Shown here in pieces: positions 22,957 through 32,519 of a stretch of DNA of 64,000 bases (position 1 is the stretch's first letter; every line of letters starts with the position of its first letter). The notes beneath the pieces are model-generated. The model searched no databases. It was not told the DNA's origin and worked only from the letters and a program-made list of their open reading frames with translations. Made by a program: the position numbers and the translations under genes. This DNA comes from Porticoccus sp905181945. Its GTDB lineage: Bacteria > Pseudomonadota > Gammaproteobacteria > Pseudomonadales > Porticoccaceae. The stretch spans positions 434,001 through 498,000 of the forward strand of contig NZ_CP159825.1 of the NCBI RefSeq assembly GCF_047729555.1, given 5' to 3'.

Positions 22957-25293
22957 ATGGAGCGCTATTTTAAAGCAATAGACGAATTCTCATTACGATT
23001 CACTGATAGCGTTATTAGGTACCGTTGGGCCGTTTTATTGCTTGCCATTATTATCACTGCTGGCTTTGGCAGAGGAATGGGGGAATTGGAGTTTGCCTCC
23101 AATTACCGCACTTTCTTTTCTGATGAAAATCCTGAGCTTTCTGCCTTTGAAGACCTGCAGGCTACATACACAAAAAATGACAATATTTTGTTTGTTGTTG
23201 AACCTTTTTTAGGTGTAGAGAAACAGACTGCATTCACAAACACCACTTTGGATGCGGTAGAGAAACTGACAGCTGAAGCTTGGAAAATACCCTATGCGAT
23301 TCGCGTAGACTCCGTTACCAATTTTCAATATACCAGGGCAATTGGCGATGAGCTAATAGTTTCAGATCTTGTCATTGATGCCAAAAATTTGTCTCCATCT
23401 GAACTGCTTCTTCGTAAAGAAATATCCTTAGATGAGCCATTGTTAGTAAATAACCTAGTCACACCTTCAGGCGGTGTGACGGCTGTTAATGTTGTATTGC
23501 AGTATCCAGAAGCTAGCGTGCTAGAGGTACCTGAAGCGGTACTTGCGGCAAGAGAGCTACGCGAACGTATAGAGACAGAGTTTAGCGGAGTCAATATTTC
23601 TCTTACAGGCGTTTCAATGCTTAATAATGCTTTTTCAGAGGTAGGCTTACAGGATGCAGGAAGTCTCACTCCTTTGATGTTTTTGGTAATACTGACGATG
23701 TCATGGTTGATACTCAGGTTTTTTGCTGGAACTATTGTAATTTTCTTAATAGTTGCTTTTTCTACTGTTGTAGGTATGGGTGCAGCAGGTTTTTTTGGCG
23801 TCCAACTCACACCGATATCCATGAGCGCCTCTACAGTGATACTTACCTTGGCAGTCGCAGACTCTGTTCATATACTAATATCTCTTCGTACTCTTATGCG
23901 AGAGGGGCTGACAAAATCTGAAGCAATATCAGAAGCTGTACGTCTTAACTTTATGCCAGTTGCTATCACTTCAATCACCACCATTGTTGGTTTTCTTGCG
24001 CTCAATTTTTCTGATTCGCCTCCTTTTTGGCATTTAGGCAACATCACGGCTGTAGGTATTTTGGCAGCCTGGCTGTTTTCCATTACGTTGCTTCCGGCAA
24101 TGATTAGTTTGTTGCCGGTGAGCATAAAAATGACTAAAGAGACAGAATGGACACAAAGAGTGATGGGCTCGTTAGCTGATTTTGTGATATCAAATTTCCG
24201 AAAAATATTGGTTGGCTCAAGCTTGATAGTACTTGTTTTTTCTGGATTTATACCGACGATTTCATTCAATGATCAATGGGTGGAATATTTTGATACAAGT
24301 ATCGAGTTTCGTAGGGAGTCAGACCAGGCGCTTAAGAACTTTGGTTTGTATCCTATTGAGTTCTCTGTTCCTGCACTAAATACTGGGGGCGTTAGTGAGC
24401 CCGAGTACCTAAATTATCTTGAAGAGTTCACTGATTTTCTGAGCACGCAACCTGAAGTTCTTCACGTCTACTCTATCACTGATGTCATGAAGCGTTTAAA
24501 CAAAAATATGCATGGCGATGATGAGGATTTTTATCGCATACCCGATAGTCGTGAGCTGTCTGCCCAGTACTTATTGTTATATGAGCTATCTTTGCCTTAT
24601 GGGCTTGATTTAAATGATCGTATAAATGTTGATAAGTCTGCAACTCGAGTCACAGCTATGCTACAAAAAGCCAGTACTAGCGAGACAAAAAATTTCTTAG
24701 ACAGTTCTCGTAAATGGATGGCTCAAAATTTGCCAGAATATATGCAGTCTCAACCTACTAGTGCACAAGTTATGTTTACCTATATTACAGAACGCAATAT
24801 ACATAACATGATATTTGGGACTGGCGTCGCAATTCTAGCCATAGCCCTGATTATGATGATTGCACTGAGGAGTTTGCGATTAGGATTATTGAGCATGATG
24901 CCTAATACTTTGCCGCTACTGATGACCTTTGGTGCTTGGGCGTTACTTTTTGGGGAAGTGGGGTTCTCTGTTGCCACCGTTGCTTCTATTTCTTTGGGAA
25001 TTATTGTTGATGACACTGTGCATTTTTTGTCTAAATATGTTCGCGCTAAAAATGAAAAAGGCCTCTCTGTAGAAGAGTCCATTCGTTATGCATTTTCTAG
25101 TGTTGGTATGGCTATTGTTGTTAATACGATCATTTTGATAAGCGGCTTTCTTGTTTTGACTGCTTCGGCCTTTAAGATGAATGTTGATCTGGGGCTAATG
25201 ACGATTTTTTCAATATTATTTGCTTTGCTGCTTGATTTTCTATTGCTGCCGGCCCTCCTCTTGGTTATTGATATAGAGAGAAAGCGACCCTAA
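22957..25293 (+). CDS. RND/MMPL-family transporter
   Basis: A large inner-membrane protein of 778 residues made of two repeats, each with one membrane segment, a large periplasmic domain and a five-segment bundle. The RND proton-relay Asp residues are seen in LAVADSVHILISL in the first half and GIIVDDTVHFLSKY in the second. This is the sterol-sensing/MMPL class (HpnN-like), known to move lipids and hydrophobic compounds using the proton gradient. Start ATG 22957 is preferred to TTG 22954. It heads an operon with a LolA-like protein and a barrel protein, which suggests trans-envelope lipid transport (inference). Confidence 0.87.
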   Translation: MERYFKAIDEFSLRFTDSVIRYRWAVLLLAIIITAGFGRGMGELEFASNYRTFFSDENPELSAFEDLQATYTKNDNILFVVEPFLGVEKQTAFTNTTLDAVEKLTAEAWKIPYAIRVDSVTNFQYTRAIGDELIVSDLVIDAKNLSPSELLLRKEISLDEPLLVNNLVTPSGGVTAVNVVLQYPEASVLEVPEAVLAARELRERIETEFSGVNISLTGVSMLNNAFSEVGLQDAGSLTPLMFLVILTMSWLILRFFAGTIVIFLIVAFSTVVGMGAAGFFGVQLTPISMSASTVILTLAVADSVHILISLRTLMREGLTKSEAISEAVRLNFMPVAITSITTIVGFLALNFSDSPPFWHLGNITAVGILAAWLFSITLLPAMISLLPVSIKMTKETEWTQRVMGSLADFVISNFRKILVGSSLIVLVFSGFIPTISFNDQWVEYFDTSIEFRRESDQALKNFGLYPIEFSVPALNTGGVSEPEYLNYLEEFTDFLSTQPEVLHVYSITDVMKRLNKNMHGDDEDFYRIPDSRELSAQYLLLYELSLPYGLDLNDRINVDKSATRVTAMLQKASTSETKNFLDSSRKWMAQNLPEYMQSQPTSAQVMFTYITERNIHNMIFGTGVAILAIALIMMIALRSLRLGLLSMMPNTLPLLMTFGAWALLFGEVGFSVATVASISLGIIVDDTVHFLSKYVRAKNEKGLSVEESIRYAFSSVGMAIVVNTIILISGFLVLTASAFKMNVDLGLMTIFSILFALLLDFLLLPALLLVIDIERKRP

Positions 25294-25360
25294 AGATTTG
25301 AGTTATAAGTAAATTATACTTGTATTAAGCAATGGCGGTACTGACGTAAACTATTGAGGG

Positions 25361-26194
25361 ATGCTAAAAGTGAACTTAATCAAAAAATATGTTGTAGATA
25401 TCAGATCAATATTTTTTATCAGCGTTCTTCTAGGGATACAGCTAGATATAGATGCTGTTCTAGCAGAAAGTCTCGATGAAAAAGGCTTTAATCTTGCCGC
25501 CAGGTCTGATCGGTCTGATCGAGGTTTTGGTGACAGCGAGACTGAAATGACAATGATTTTACGTAATGCTGCAGGTAAGTCAGCATCTAGAACGTTGCGA
25601 TTTACAACACTTGAAGTGCCTGATGAGTCTATTGGAGATAAAAGCTTAATATTGTTTTCAACCCCAAGAGATATAGAGGGTACCGCGCTGCTTTCTCACG
25701 CAAAAATGCTGGAATCAGACGACCAGTGGCTGTATCTTCCGGCTTTAAAAAGAGTAAAGAGGATCTCTTCAAGGAATAAGTCTGGCCCGTTTGTTGGTTC
25801 TGAGTTCGCATTTGAGGATTTTACTGCTAGTGAGCTAAATAAATTCAAATATAACTATCTAAAACAAGAGGCGTGTGGAAGCCTAACGTGTGATGTTATT
25901 GAGCGTATTCCTCTTTATGAAAATTCTGGGTACACCAAGCAAATAGCATGGGTTGATAGTGCTGACTATCAGCTTCGCAAGATAGAATTTTATGACCGCA
26001 AAGAAAGCTTATTAAAAGAACTTATCTTTGAAGATTATCGTATATATGAAGAAAAGTATTGGCGACCTCATCGCCTGGTAATGAAAAATTTGCAGACAAA
26101 AAAAAGTAGTGATTTGATCTATGGTGAATATAAATTTAAAGTTGGCTTGACTGATATTGATTTTGTTAAAGGTCGACTTCCTGGACTGAGGTAG
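25361..26194 (+). CDS. outer membrane lipoprotein-sorting (LolA-like) periplasmic protein
   Basis: The 277-residue protein has an N-terminal hydrophobic stretch (SIFFISVLLGIQL) and a likely signal cleavage after AVLA near residue 35. The body has the MTMILRNAAGK start, SLILFSTPRDIEGTALL, WLYLPALKRVKRIS and FVGSEFAFEDF, the typical run of the LolA-like/DUF1329-related family. Such half-open barrels bind acyl chains. Its place between an MMPL pump and an outer-membrane barrel suggests a periplasmic lipid shuttle. Spacing is 67 bases to the MMPL gene and five to the next. Confidence 0.85.
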   Translation: MLKVNLIKKYVVDIRSIFFISVLLGIQLDIDAVLAESLDEKGFNLAARSDRSDRGFGDSETEMTMILRNAAGKSASRTLRFTTLEVPDESIGDKSLILFSTPRDIEGTALLSHAKMLESDDQWLYLPALKRVKRISSRNKSGPFVGSEFAFEDFTASELNKFKYNYLKQEACGSLTCDVIERIPLYENSGYTKQIAWVDSADYQLRKIEFYDRKESLLKELIFEDYRIYEEKYWRPHRLVMKNLQTKKSSDLIYGEYKFKVGLTDIDFVKGRLPGLR

Positions 26195-26199
26195 ACCAC

Positions 26200-27429
26200 T
26201 TGAAAGATTCTTCCTGTCTATTATCAAAATATTTAGTACTGGGTCTTGCCGGGCTCTTCGCCTTGTTGATTGCAAATAATGCGATTTCTGACAACCAAGA
26301 ATTAGACATTAGCGGTAATGTTGCGTTTCAGCTTCGAGGATTTACTCAAGATGCGTTATGGGCAGATCAAAATTCTAGCGATGTTGAATCTTCAATTTCT
26401 GGTGAATGGGAGGTGCGCTGGCGTAGTGAAGATAATAGCCAGCGCGTATCCTTCATACCCTTTGCTCGATGGGATGAAAATGATGACAAACGCTCTCATT
26501 TCGACCTAAAAGAAGCTTATTGGGCCTACAAAAACGGAGAAATAGAACTTCTTTTTGGGGTCAATAGAATTTTTTGGGGTGTTACTGAATCTGTGCACCT
26601 TGTGGATGTTATCAATCAAACAGACTTAGTCGAAGATCTTGACCAGGAAGATAAACTTGGGCAGCCAATGATCAGCTTGGCACTTCAAAAAGACTGGGGG
26701 CTGCTCAGTTTTTATTTGCTGCCTTATTTTCGTGAGCGATCTTTTCCTGGGGTAAATGGTCGTTTACGAGCTGCATCTCCTGTCGATGCTGATAACGCTA
26801 AATATGAATCAGGAAATAAAAGAAAGCATCTTGATTTTGCTTTGCGATACAGTCATTACTTCGGTGATATAGACTTGGGGTTGCACTACTTTAATGGAAC
26901 AAATCGAGATCCTAGGCTAGGGGTGGGTGCTAATAATTCAGATGTGGTTCTCAATTATGATCAAATGGAGCAGATTGGGCTTGACCTGCAGTACACCAGG
27001 GGTTCTTGGCTCTGGAAGTTGGAGTCTTTTGTTCGAGATGGATATGAGGAGTCATTTTTTGCTAGCATAGCAGGATTTGAGTATACCTTTTATCAGGTTT
27101 TTGAAGGCGCAGGTGATGTTGGGGTGCTTTTGGAGTACCAGTATGATAATCGCTCTTCTTACGAAGCAGCTACTAGTGCTGATAATGATGTCTTTATAGG
27201 TGCTAGGTGGGTACTAAATAATATGCAAGATGGATCAATTCTAGCTGGAGTTGTCGTTGATAATAAAACGTCAGAAGCTTTTTATAGCATTGAGGCAGAG
27301 AGTCGTCTTAAAGAAGACGTCGTGTTAGAGCTACAGGTAAGATTAATAGCGCATTCAGAGCCAGGCGAGTCGTTCCATCCATTTAGCAGAGATAATTACA
27401 TTCAATTACAGATTAACCGATTCTTTTAA
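26200..27429 (+). CDS. outer-membrane beta-barrel protein of the MMPL operon
   Basis: A 409-residue exported protein. Hydrophobic residues 9-25 are followed by a likely cleavage site near residue 30. Alternating hydrophobic/polar strands follow throughout (FQLRGFT, WEVRWRS, HLDFALRYSHYF, IGLDLQYTRGSWLWKL), and the protein ends in Phe (IQLQINRFF), the Bam-recognised terminus of outer-membrane proteins. No named domain is certain, and it resembles alginate-export or DUF1302-like barrels only in outline. The start is TTG 26200, five bases after the LolA-like gene. It may be the outer-membrane partner of the MMPL system. Confidence 0.75.
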   Translation: MKDSSCLLSKYLVLGLAGLFALLIANNAISDNQELDISGNVAFQLRGFTQDALWADQNSSDVESSISGEWEVRWRSEDNSQRVSFIPFARWDENDDKRSHFDLKEAYWAYKNGEIELLFGVNRIFWGVTESVHLVDVINQTDLVEDLDQEDKLGQPMISLALQKDWGLLSFYLLPYFRERSFPGVNGRLRAASPVDADNAKYESGNKRKHLDFALRYSHYFGDIDLGLHYFNGTNRDPRLGVGANNSDVVLNYDQMEQIGLDLQYTRGSWLWKLESFVRDGYEESFFASIAGFEYTFYQVFEGAGDVGVLLEYQYDNRSSYEAATSADNDVFIGARWVLNNMQDGSILAGVVVDNKTSEAFYSIEAESRLKEDVVLELQVRLIAHSEPGESFHPFSRDNYIQLQINRFF

Positions 27430-27466
27430 AGAGTTATTCTTTAGGACATAAGAAGCCGAGATAATA

Positions 27467-28021
27467 GTGAAAAAAATTGCAATATTTTTTGGAAGTGATG
27501 ATGGAAACACTGAATCTACAGCCTATCGCATTGCACGAAGGCTTGGAGAAGAAGTAGTTGATGTCCATGACATTGGAGAAGTTACCCAACTAAATTTTCT
27601 TGATTACGACAAGTTAATCCTTGGTATTCCTACTTGGGATTTTGGTCAAATTCAATCAGATTGGGAAGAGTTTTGGGATGATATAGAGGCCGTAGATTTT
27701 TCTGGCAAGACTGTAGCATTTGTTGGTCTCGGTGATCAGTTTGGTTACGCTGATTTTTTCTTGGATGCCATGGGTTTACTTTATGAGGTGGTTAGCAAAA
27801 CAGCAGCCCATATAGTGGGTTATTGGCCCACAGATGGCTATGATTACTCTGCCTCAAAAGCAGAAATCAAGCTAAAGAACCATGCTGGAAGACATTTTGT
27901 GGGATTGGCGCTTGATGAAGATCAGCAGTCGGAGCTGTCTTCTGACCGACTTAACCGATGGTGTTTGCAAATACATGCTGAGTTTAATCTCCACTCAAAT
28001 TTTGCTGAGATCAATGACTAG
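27467..28021 (+). CDS. flavodoxin (FldA-like, long chain)
   Basis: An FMN-binding electron carrier of 184 residues. The FMN-phosphate loop is FFGSDDGNTEST at 7-18. IPTWDFGQIQSDW holds the isoalloxazine-side Trp, and GLGDQFGYADFF the second FMN loop. The long insert in the last third marks the long-chain class. The usual Thr-Gly-Asn-Thr of the phosphate loop is Asp-Gly-Asn-Thr here, which is unusual. It follows the barrel gene by 37 bases and is likely co-transcribed. The start is GTG 27467. A second flavodoxin, FldB, is at 34628. Confidence 0.9.
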   Translation: MKKIAIFFGSDDGNTESTAYRIARRLGEEVVDVHDIGEVTQLNFLDYDKLILGIPTWDFGQIQSDWEEFWDDIEAVDFSGKTVAFVGLGDQFGYADFFLDAMGLLYEVVSKTAAHIVGYWPTDGYDYSASKAEIKLKNHAGRHFVGLALDEDQQSELSSDRLNRWCLQIHAEFNLHSNFAEIND

Positions 28022-28037
28022 TTGTTCACTCTTGCTC

Positions 28038-29057
28038 TCAGTTTTCGGCGATGAATACCGCCCTCATTGGGGCTGGATGGCCCTCTATTGTTAGCTTGGG
28101 GTTATCTGGGTCTAAAAAATTTACTAGAGATTCAAACTGCATCCAGTCTGAAGACCTCTGTTCTTGGAGGCTTGTGGTAGAAACATCCACCATCCGAGCG
28201 TTCTTGAACTGACACTGCTTCATCCAGGATAACATTGTTTCCTCGCTGGGCAGCGACCAAACGTTAGCCATCTTGGCATAACGACCTTTGGGAACGAATA
28301 CATCGCCAGCCCCGCCATTTATTATTAGAGTCTCAATCACAACCTGGCCTCCAGGTCGAAGTAGATTTTGCAATTCACCTAGATGATCAATGGGAGATCG
28401 GCGGTGGTACAGTACCCCCATAGAAAAAACTGTATCAAAGAATTTTAGTGCAGCGGGCATGTGTTCAATGCCAACTGGCAGGACATCAACAGGGAGCCCT
28501 GCAGCAGGTTTATTTTGATTCATGGCTTGATTGATGAAATGCTTGATGGCGTAAAATTGGTAAACAAACTTGACGGATGGATCAATACCTATGACTCTTT
28601 TGGCACCTTCACCCTGCATTCTCAAACAGTGATAGCCATTTCCGCATCCCACATCTAGTATCAGACGGTCTGCAAGTGGAGAAATGTGAGGCAGCACTCG
28701 GTTCCATTTCCAATCTGAGCGCCATTCCGTATCGATATCAAGACCGCACAGATAAAAAGGCCCTTTTCGCCATGGGTGGAGGCCCATGAGTTGCGTTCTG
28801 AGACGGGTAAGCGTTTCGTCATTACAATCGTTAGGACTCCCTATTAGCACACCATTTTTTAAATCTACTGTCGAGGGGGTAATCTGAGGAAGATTTTTGA
28901 GGGCTAGCTCCCAAGCCGGCATATCACCCCAACGTCCCGTTGACATAGTTTTTTCAATTTGCTCGGGGAGTATTTTTGCCCAAGAAGATAAAGGCCCCTT
29001 AGAAATTACATCAATAAAGCTTGAAAAATTGATGATTGATTGTTTGGGGAGGTTCAT
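28038..29057 (-). CDS. cmoB: tRNA U34 carboxymethyltransferase
   Basis: Makes 5-carboxymethoxyuridine at the wobble base of certain tRNAs, using carboxy-SAM. The 339 residues show the CmoB pattern: RKGPFYLCGLDIDTEWRSDW, then motif I LILDVGCGNGYHCLRM, IGIDPSVKFVYQF, and VFSMGVLYHRRSPIDHL. The length equals the family norm (about 323-330) with a short addition. It converges with the flavodoxin gene, leaving 16 bases. No cmoA is seen beside it, unlike the common cmoAB pair, so carboxy-SAM synthase must be elsewhere. Confidence 0.95.
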   Translation of the reverse strand: MNLPKQSIINFSSFIDVISKGPLSSWAKILPEQIEKTMSTGRWGDMPAWELALKNLPQITPSTVDLKNGVLIGSPNDCNDETLTRLRTQLMGLHPWRKGPFYLCGLDIDTEWRSDWKWNRVLPHISPLADRLILDVGCGNGYHCLRMQGEGAKRVIGIDPSVKFVYQFYAIKHFINQAMNQNKPAAGLPVDVLPVGIEHMPAALKFFDTVFSMGVLYHRRSPIDHLGELQNLLRPGGQVVIETLIINGGAGDVFVPKGRYAKMANVWSLPSEETMLSWMKQCQFKNARMVDVSTTSLQEQRSSDWMQFESLVNFLDPDNPKLTIEGHPAPMRAVFIAEN

Positions 29058-29061
29058 AGTT

Positions 29062-29466
29062 TTAATTATTGTGAGCAGTTTGCAAATGTTTTTTGAGCAA
29101 CAAACAAATATCTTCAGGAATAGGGCAGCTGCATTCTTGAGTATAATTGAACCAGACTAGAACAGCTTCTCCTTTAGCAACCAAAGAGCCATCTTGCCAG
29201 GCTTCATGAGAGACCGTGAAAGATTTATGACCTATTCTTGCAATATAGGTATTAATGGAAACCGTGCTCCCGTATTGAGTTTGGCGGATGAAGTCTACGT
29301 CAATGCGGGCGATCACCATGGGCCAGTCATTATGAGTTAGCGTTGGATGGACCAGTTTAAATATGTCTTGTCGAGCGACCTCAAACCACACCGGAAATAC
29401 AGTGTTATTGATATGGCCTAAAATGTCTGTTTCCGAAAAACGAGGTTCTAGTGTTGTTTGAAACAT
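29062..29466 (-). CDS. acyl-CoA thioesterase, 4-hydroxybenzoyl-CoA thioesterase fold
   Basis: A 134-residue hot-dog protein. FSETDILGHINNTVFPVWFE is the YbgC/4HBT active-site segment, with the Asp equivalent in SETDILGHINN. A strong ribosome-binding site, AGGAGG, stands eight bases before ATG 29466. It is four bases upstream of cmoB on the same strand, so the two are co-transcribed. The natural acyl-CoA is not known. Confidence 0.88.
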   Translation of the reverse strand: MFQTTLEPRFSETDILGHINNTVFPVWFEVARQDIFKLVHPTLTHNDWPMVIARIDVDFIRQTQYGSTVSINTYIARIGHKSFTVSHEAWQDGSLVAKGEAVLVWFNYTQECSCPIPEDICLLLKKHLQTAHNN

Positions 29467-29476
29467 ACATGGCCTC

Positions 29477-32407
29477 CTAAAGAGTCATTAATGAAAGGTT
29501 TAATGTATCTGCGACAGCAGAGTTCTCGTTGCTGCCAATTACCGCGATGCTGGCACTTTCTTTTTTGAGATACCTGTCTGCAACTCTCTGCAAATCCTCT
29601 AAGGTTACTTCTCGGACTTGGTTTCTGAACAGCTCTAAAACTTCTCGGTTTCTACCATAAAGCTCGGCATGAAAGGCATGTTTAATTTCCCCAGCAGGAG
29701 AGGATGGTTTATCAATAGAGCTAATGACCCCCAGAATTGATTCTTCTACTTGGATCCGTTCATGTTTTTCATTTTGCAACCAATCCAAAGACAGATCAAA
29801 GTCATCCAATGTGGCTGCTAGGCGAGGATCCCTGTAAGAGAAGAATTTAAAAGTTGCGGTAGTATTGTCTTGTGTGGCTCCACCACCATAAGCCCCGCCT
29901 TGCTCTCGAATCGTTCTATGTAAATATCCATTGCGAAGAAACTCACCTAATACTTGAAGGGCGGCGGCATCTGGATGTGCTACAGAAACAGTTGAATAAG
30001 ATTTGGCACAGAAATTAACTTGTGTATTTAGTTTCCAAAATTCTGAGACACGGCAAGTCGTATGAGTAGGACTAAAGGCCTTGAAGCCCAATTTTTTTAA
30101 TTCCGCAAAACAGGGATTGCTTTCTAAGCTCTTATAGTCGAACTTGTCAGTCTCTCCTATCAATAAATATTTTCGTGGAGCAGTCAATACCAGTCTATGC
30201 AACTCAGTTAGCTGTTCTCCAAGCCCAAGTAAGTCCTGGCTGCTTTTTAAAGAGGCATCTAGTTGTTTGATATGCCGGATTGATTCCAGGCCTCCCCACT
30301 GGTGGGCTAGTTTTGCTCCTGGCGTTGCTCCGCGTGAAGCTGCAGTCATAGCTAACCGATGACCAACACCGGTAATACTCGATTCCTGTCGTGCCCGAGT
30401 TTGCGCAATTAACTCTTGGATTCGGGGTAATTCATCAAATCTCGGCTCCTCTATCGTTGCCTGCATCAAGTCCGTCAACTTGGATTGATTTTTTGCTAGA
30501 CCTTTAGTTGAGAGAATCAAGTGGCCTGATAATGATTGTGCATCATGAGGAAGTCCTTTGGCGCTCAAAAATCCGCTGACCCCTCCGCTGATTTGAGATT
30601 GCCAGCGCTGCGTATCAAGGTAGCTTTTATCACCAACACCTAGCTCAGTAAGACCATGGCTATAAATCGGTAGAAGATTGATCTGCTCTTCGGTTAGCTT
30701 GGGCAGCTGAATAATTGCTTGCTGGTACACAAGACCATTAGTTCCAGTATTGTAAATATTAAGCAGTGGTGATCCTTGATGTTTTTTTGAAGCGGTAGAG
30801 CGCGACATTTTTTTCGGGATGTCTTTTAATCCAACTTTGGGCAGTACTGATTCATCATCTTTTTGTTGTTGGCGCTCACTTAATTGCATCGATTTATTGA
30901 CCACAGCTTGCTTACCGGCTTCATCTAGGCTTTCTTTTATGGCAGCCAAACGTTCAGCTTCAAGGGCTTCTGTCTTTTTTGATAACTGGGTGTCGGGGGC
31001 CAAGGTAAGTCTGACTCTATGGGTATTCTCTAAAAGAAGCCGACGAACAAGCTGCTTGATATAATCAGGATTTTGAATGCTACGTTGTAGTTTTTGCAGG
31101 GTTGAGTCAATATCCAGCAAGGCAATTGGGTCGCCTCTATGTGTTGCATTTGTTAGAGCCGTCAATATAAGCTGCAAACCATAAGGGTACCCATCACCGC
31201 CAATTTCACGCTGACCGAGTTCCATTTGGTGTAACGATGCTTCTGCTTCTTCTTTGGGCACGCCATTCTCCGCCACATCTCTCAATACGCCCATCACCAG
31301 CTCTTCTAGTGCATCTGCATGTTTTGGCTCGCTGCCTTCAATGCCACAGACAAAACAAAGTTCTCGTTGTGAGTCATCAAGGCCGCACAATGGGGAGGGT
31401 GACAGTCCTATGTTGTTGGTCTCGAGAGCCTTTTGTAAAGGCGAGGCGCTATTGTCCAGTAAGATGCTGGACAATAGCTGAGCCTCCATATTTTCTTCAA
31501 GATTAGTAGTATTTCCAAGCAACCAGCTTATTATGATATGAGTCTTATTTTTTATGCCTTCTTCTCCATCGAAGGCGTAGTTTTCTTGAATGGCGATAGG
31601 CTTAGAGTAACGTTTTTCATCTGGGACAGAAATTTTTATGTCTAGTGGCTCGAATCTATGCAGTACTTTATCTTCAAAGTTAGTCTGTAGTTCATCTACA
31701 GGAATGTCCCCAAAGGTCATAAATATAGCATTAGAAGGATGGTAGTGAGTTTTGTAAAAGGCTTTTAATTGATCATGGGTAAGATCTGGAATGCACTCTG
31801 GAGCGCCGCCGCTGTTAAATTGGTAAGTAGTTGTAGGGTAAAGATATTTACAAAGCGTATGCCATAAAATAGAGGTAATTGAGCTCATGGCACCTTTCAT
31901 TTCATTAAACACGACGCCTTTAAAAACAAGCTCTGACTCAGTATTATTTGGGTCTTTAAATTCTATGCGATGACCCTCTTGTGCAAAATCCAGTTCATTT
32001 AATCGAGAAAAGAAGACGGCATCCAGGTATACGTCTAGCAGGTTGTTGAAATCCTTCTTGTTTTGACTTGCGAATGGGTATGCTGTCCAGTCAGAGCTAG
32101 TAAAGGCATTCATAAAAGTATTTAGAGATCGACGCACCATCATAAAAAATGGATCGCGTACTTGATATTTTTCACTGCCACATAGTGCCGTGTGCTCTAA
32201 GACATGAGCAATTCCAGTAGAGTCTGTGGGTACAGTTCTGAGTGCCACTAAAAATACGTTCTCGGTATTTTCTGCTGCTATATGGATGTGTTGGGCGCCT
32301 GTTTTACTATGCCGATATTCAGATACTTCGATATTAAGAGAATCAATACGCTCTTTGCGCAACAACTCAAAGGCAGTACATGTTGCTAGACTCGCATGTG
32401 CGCTCAT
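29477..32407 (-). CDS. M16C insulinase-family zinc metalloprotease (PreP-like)
   Basis: A 976-residue protein with the inverted zinc motif HVLEH at 68-72 and the third ligand Glu169 in VFNEMKGAMSS. It is followed by an M16C-associated middle region and a second, inactive half with YLHRTIREQGGAYGGGA, the R/Y substrate-clamp segment. Size and order match presequence-protease/falcilysin relatives, which degrade unfolded peptides in a closed chamber. No signal peptide is apparent, so it is probably cytoplasmic. It lies upstream of the thioesterase gene by ten bases. Confidence 0.93.
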   Translation of the reverse strand: MSAHASLATCTAFELLRKERIDSLNIEVSEYRHSKTGAQHIHIAAENTENVFLVALRTVPTDSTGIAHVLEHTALCGSEKYQVRDPFFMMVRRSLNTFMNAFTSSDWTAYPFASQNKKDFNNLLDVYLDAVFFSRLNELDFAQEGHRIEFKDPNNTESELVFKGVVFNEMKGAMSSITSILWHTLCKYLYPTTTYQFNSGGAPECIPDLTHDQLKAFYKTHYHPSNAIFMTFGDIPVDELQTNFEDKVLHRFEPLDIKISVPDEKRYSKPIAIQENYAFDGEEGIKNKTHIIISWLLGNTTNLEENMEAQLLSSILLDNSASPLQKALETNNIGLSPSPLCGLDDSQRELCFVCGIEGSEPKHADALEELVMGVLRDVAENGVPKEEAEASLHQMELGQREIGGDGYPYGLQLILTALTNATHRGDPIALLDIDSTLQKLQRSIQNPDYIKQLVRRLLLENTHRVRLTLAPDTQLSKKTEALEAERLAAIKESLDEAGKQAVVNKSMQLSERQQQKDDESVLPKVGLKDIPKKMSRSTASKKHQGSPLLNIYNTGTNGLVYQQAIIQLPKLTEEQINLLPIYSHGLTELGVGDKSYLDTQRWQSQISGGVSGFLSAKGLPHDAQSLSGHLILSTKGLAKNQSKLTDLMQATIEEPRFDELPRIQELIAQTRARQESSITGVGHRLAMTAASRGATPGAKLAHQWGGLESIRHIKQLDASLKSSQDLLGLGEQLTELHRLVLTAPRKYLLIGETDKFDYKSLESNPCFAELKKLGFKAFSPTHTTCRVSEFWKLNTQVNFCAKSYSTVSVAHPDAAALQVLGEFLRNGYLHRTIREQGGAYGGGATQDNTTATFKFFSYRDPRLAATLDDFDLSLDWLQNEKHERIQVEESILGVISSIDKPSSPAGEIKHAFHAELYGRNREVLELFRNQVREVTLEDLQRVADRYLKKESASIAVIGSNENSAVADTLNLSLMTL

Positions 32408-32519
32408 AAAAGACCTAAATAATTGGGTGTATTGAACATAGTGAGTATTCTACATGTGGAGACGTTGTCTAGCTATTTTAAAAAGAGATGGAGTTAGAAT
32501 TTTTTGAGAGAAAGTAATT

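Noticed and set aside
23325..23822. 165-codon minus-strand ORF inside the MMPL gene
   Set aside because: Shadow of the MMPL reading frame. It has no motif, signal or ribosome-binding site, and MMPL features run through the whole region.
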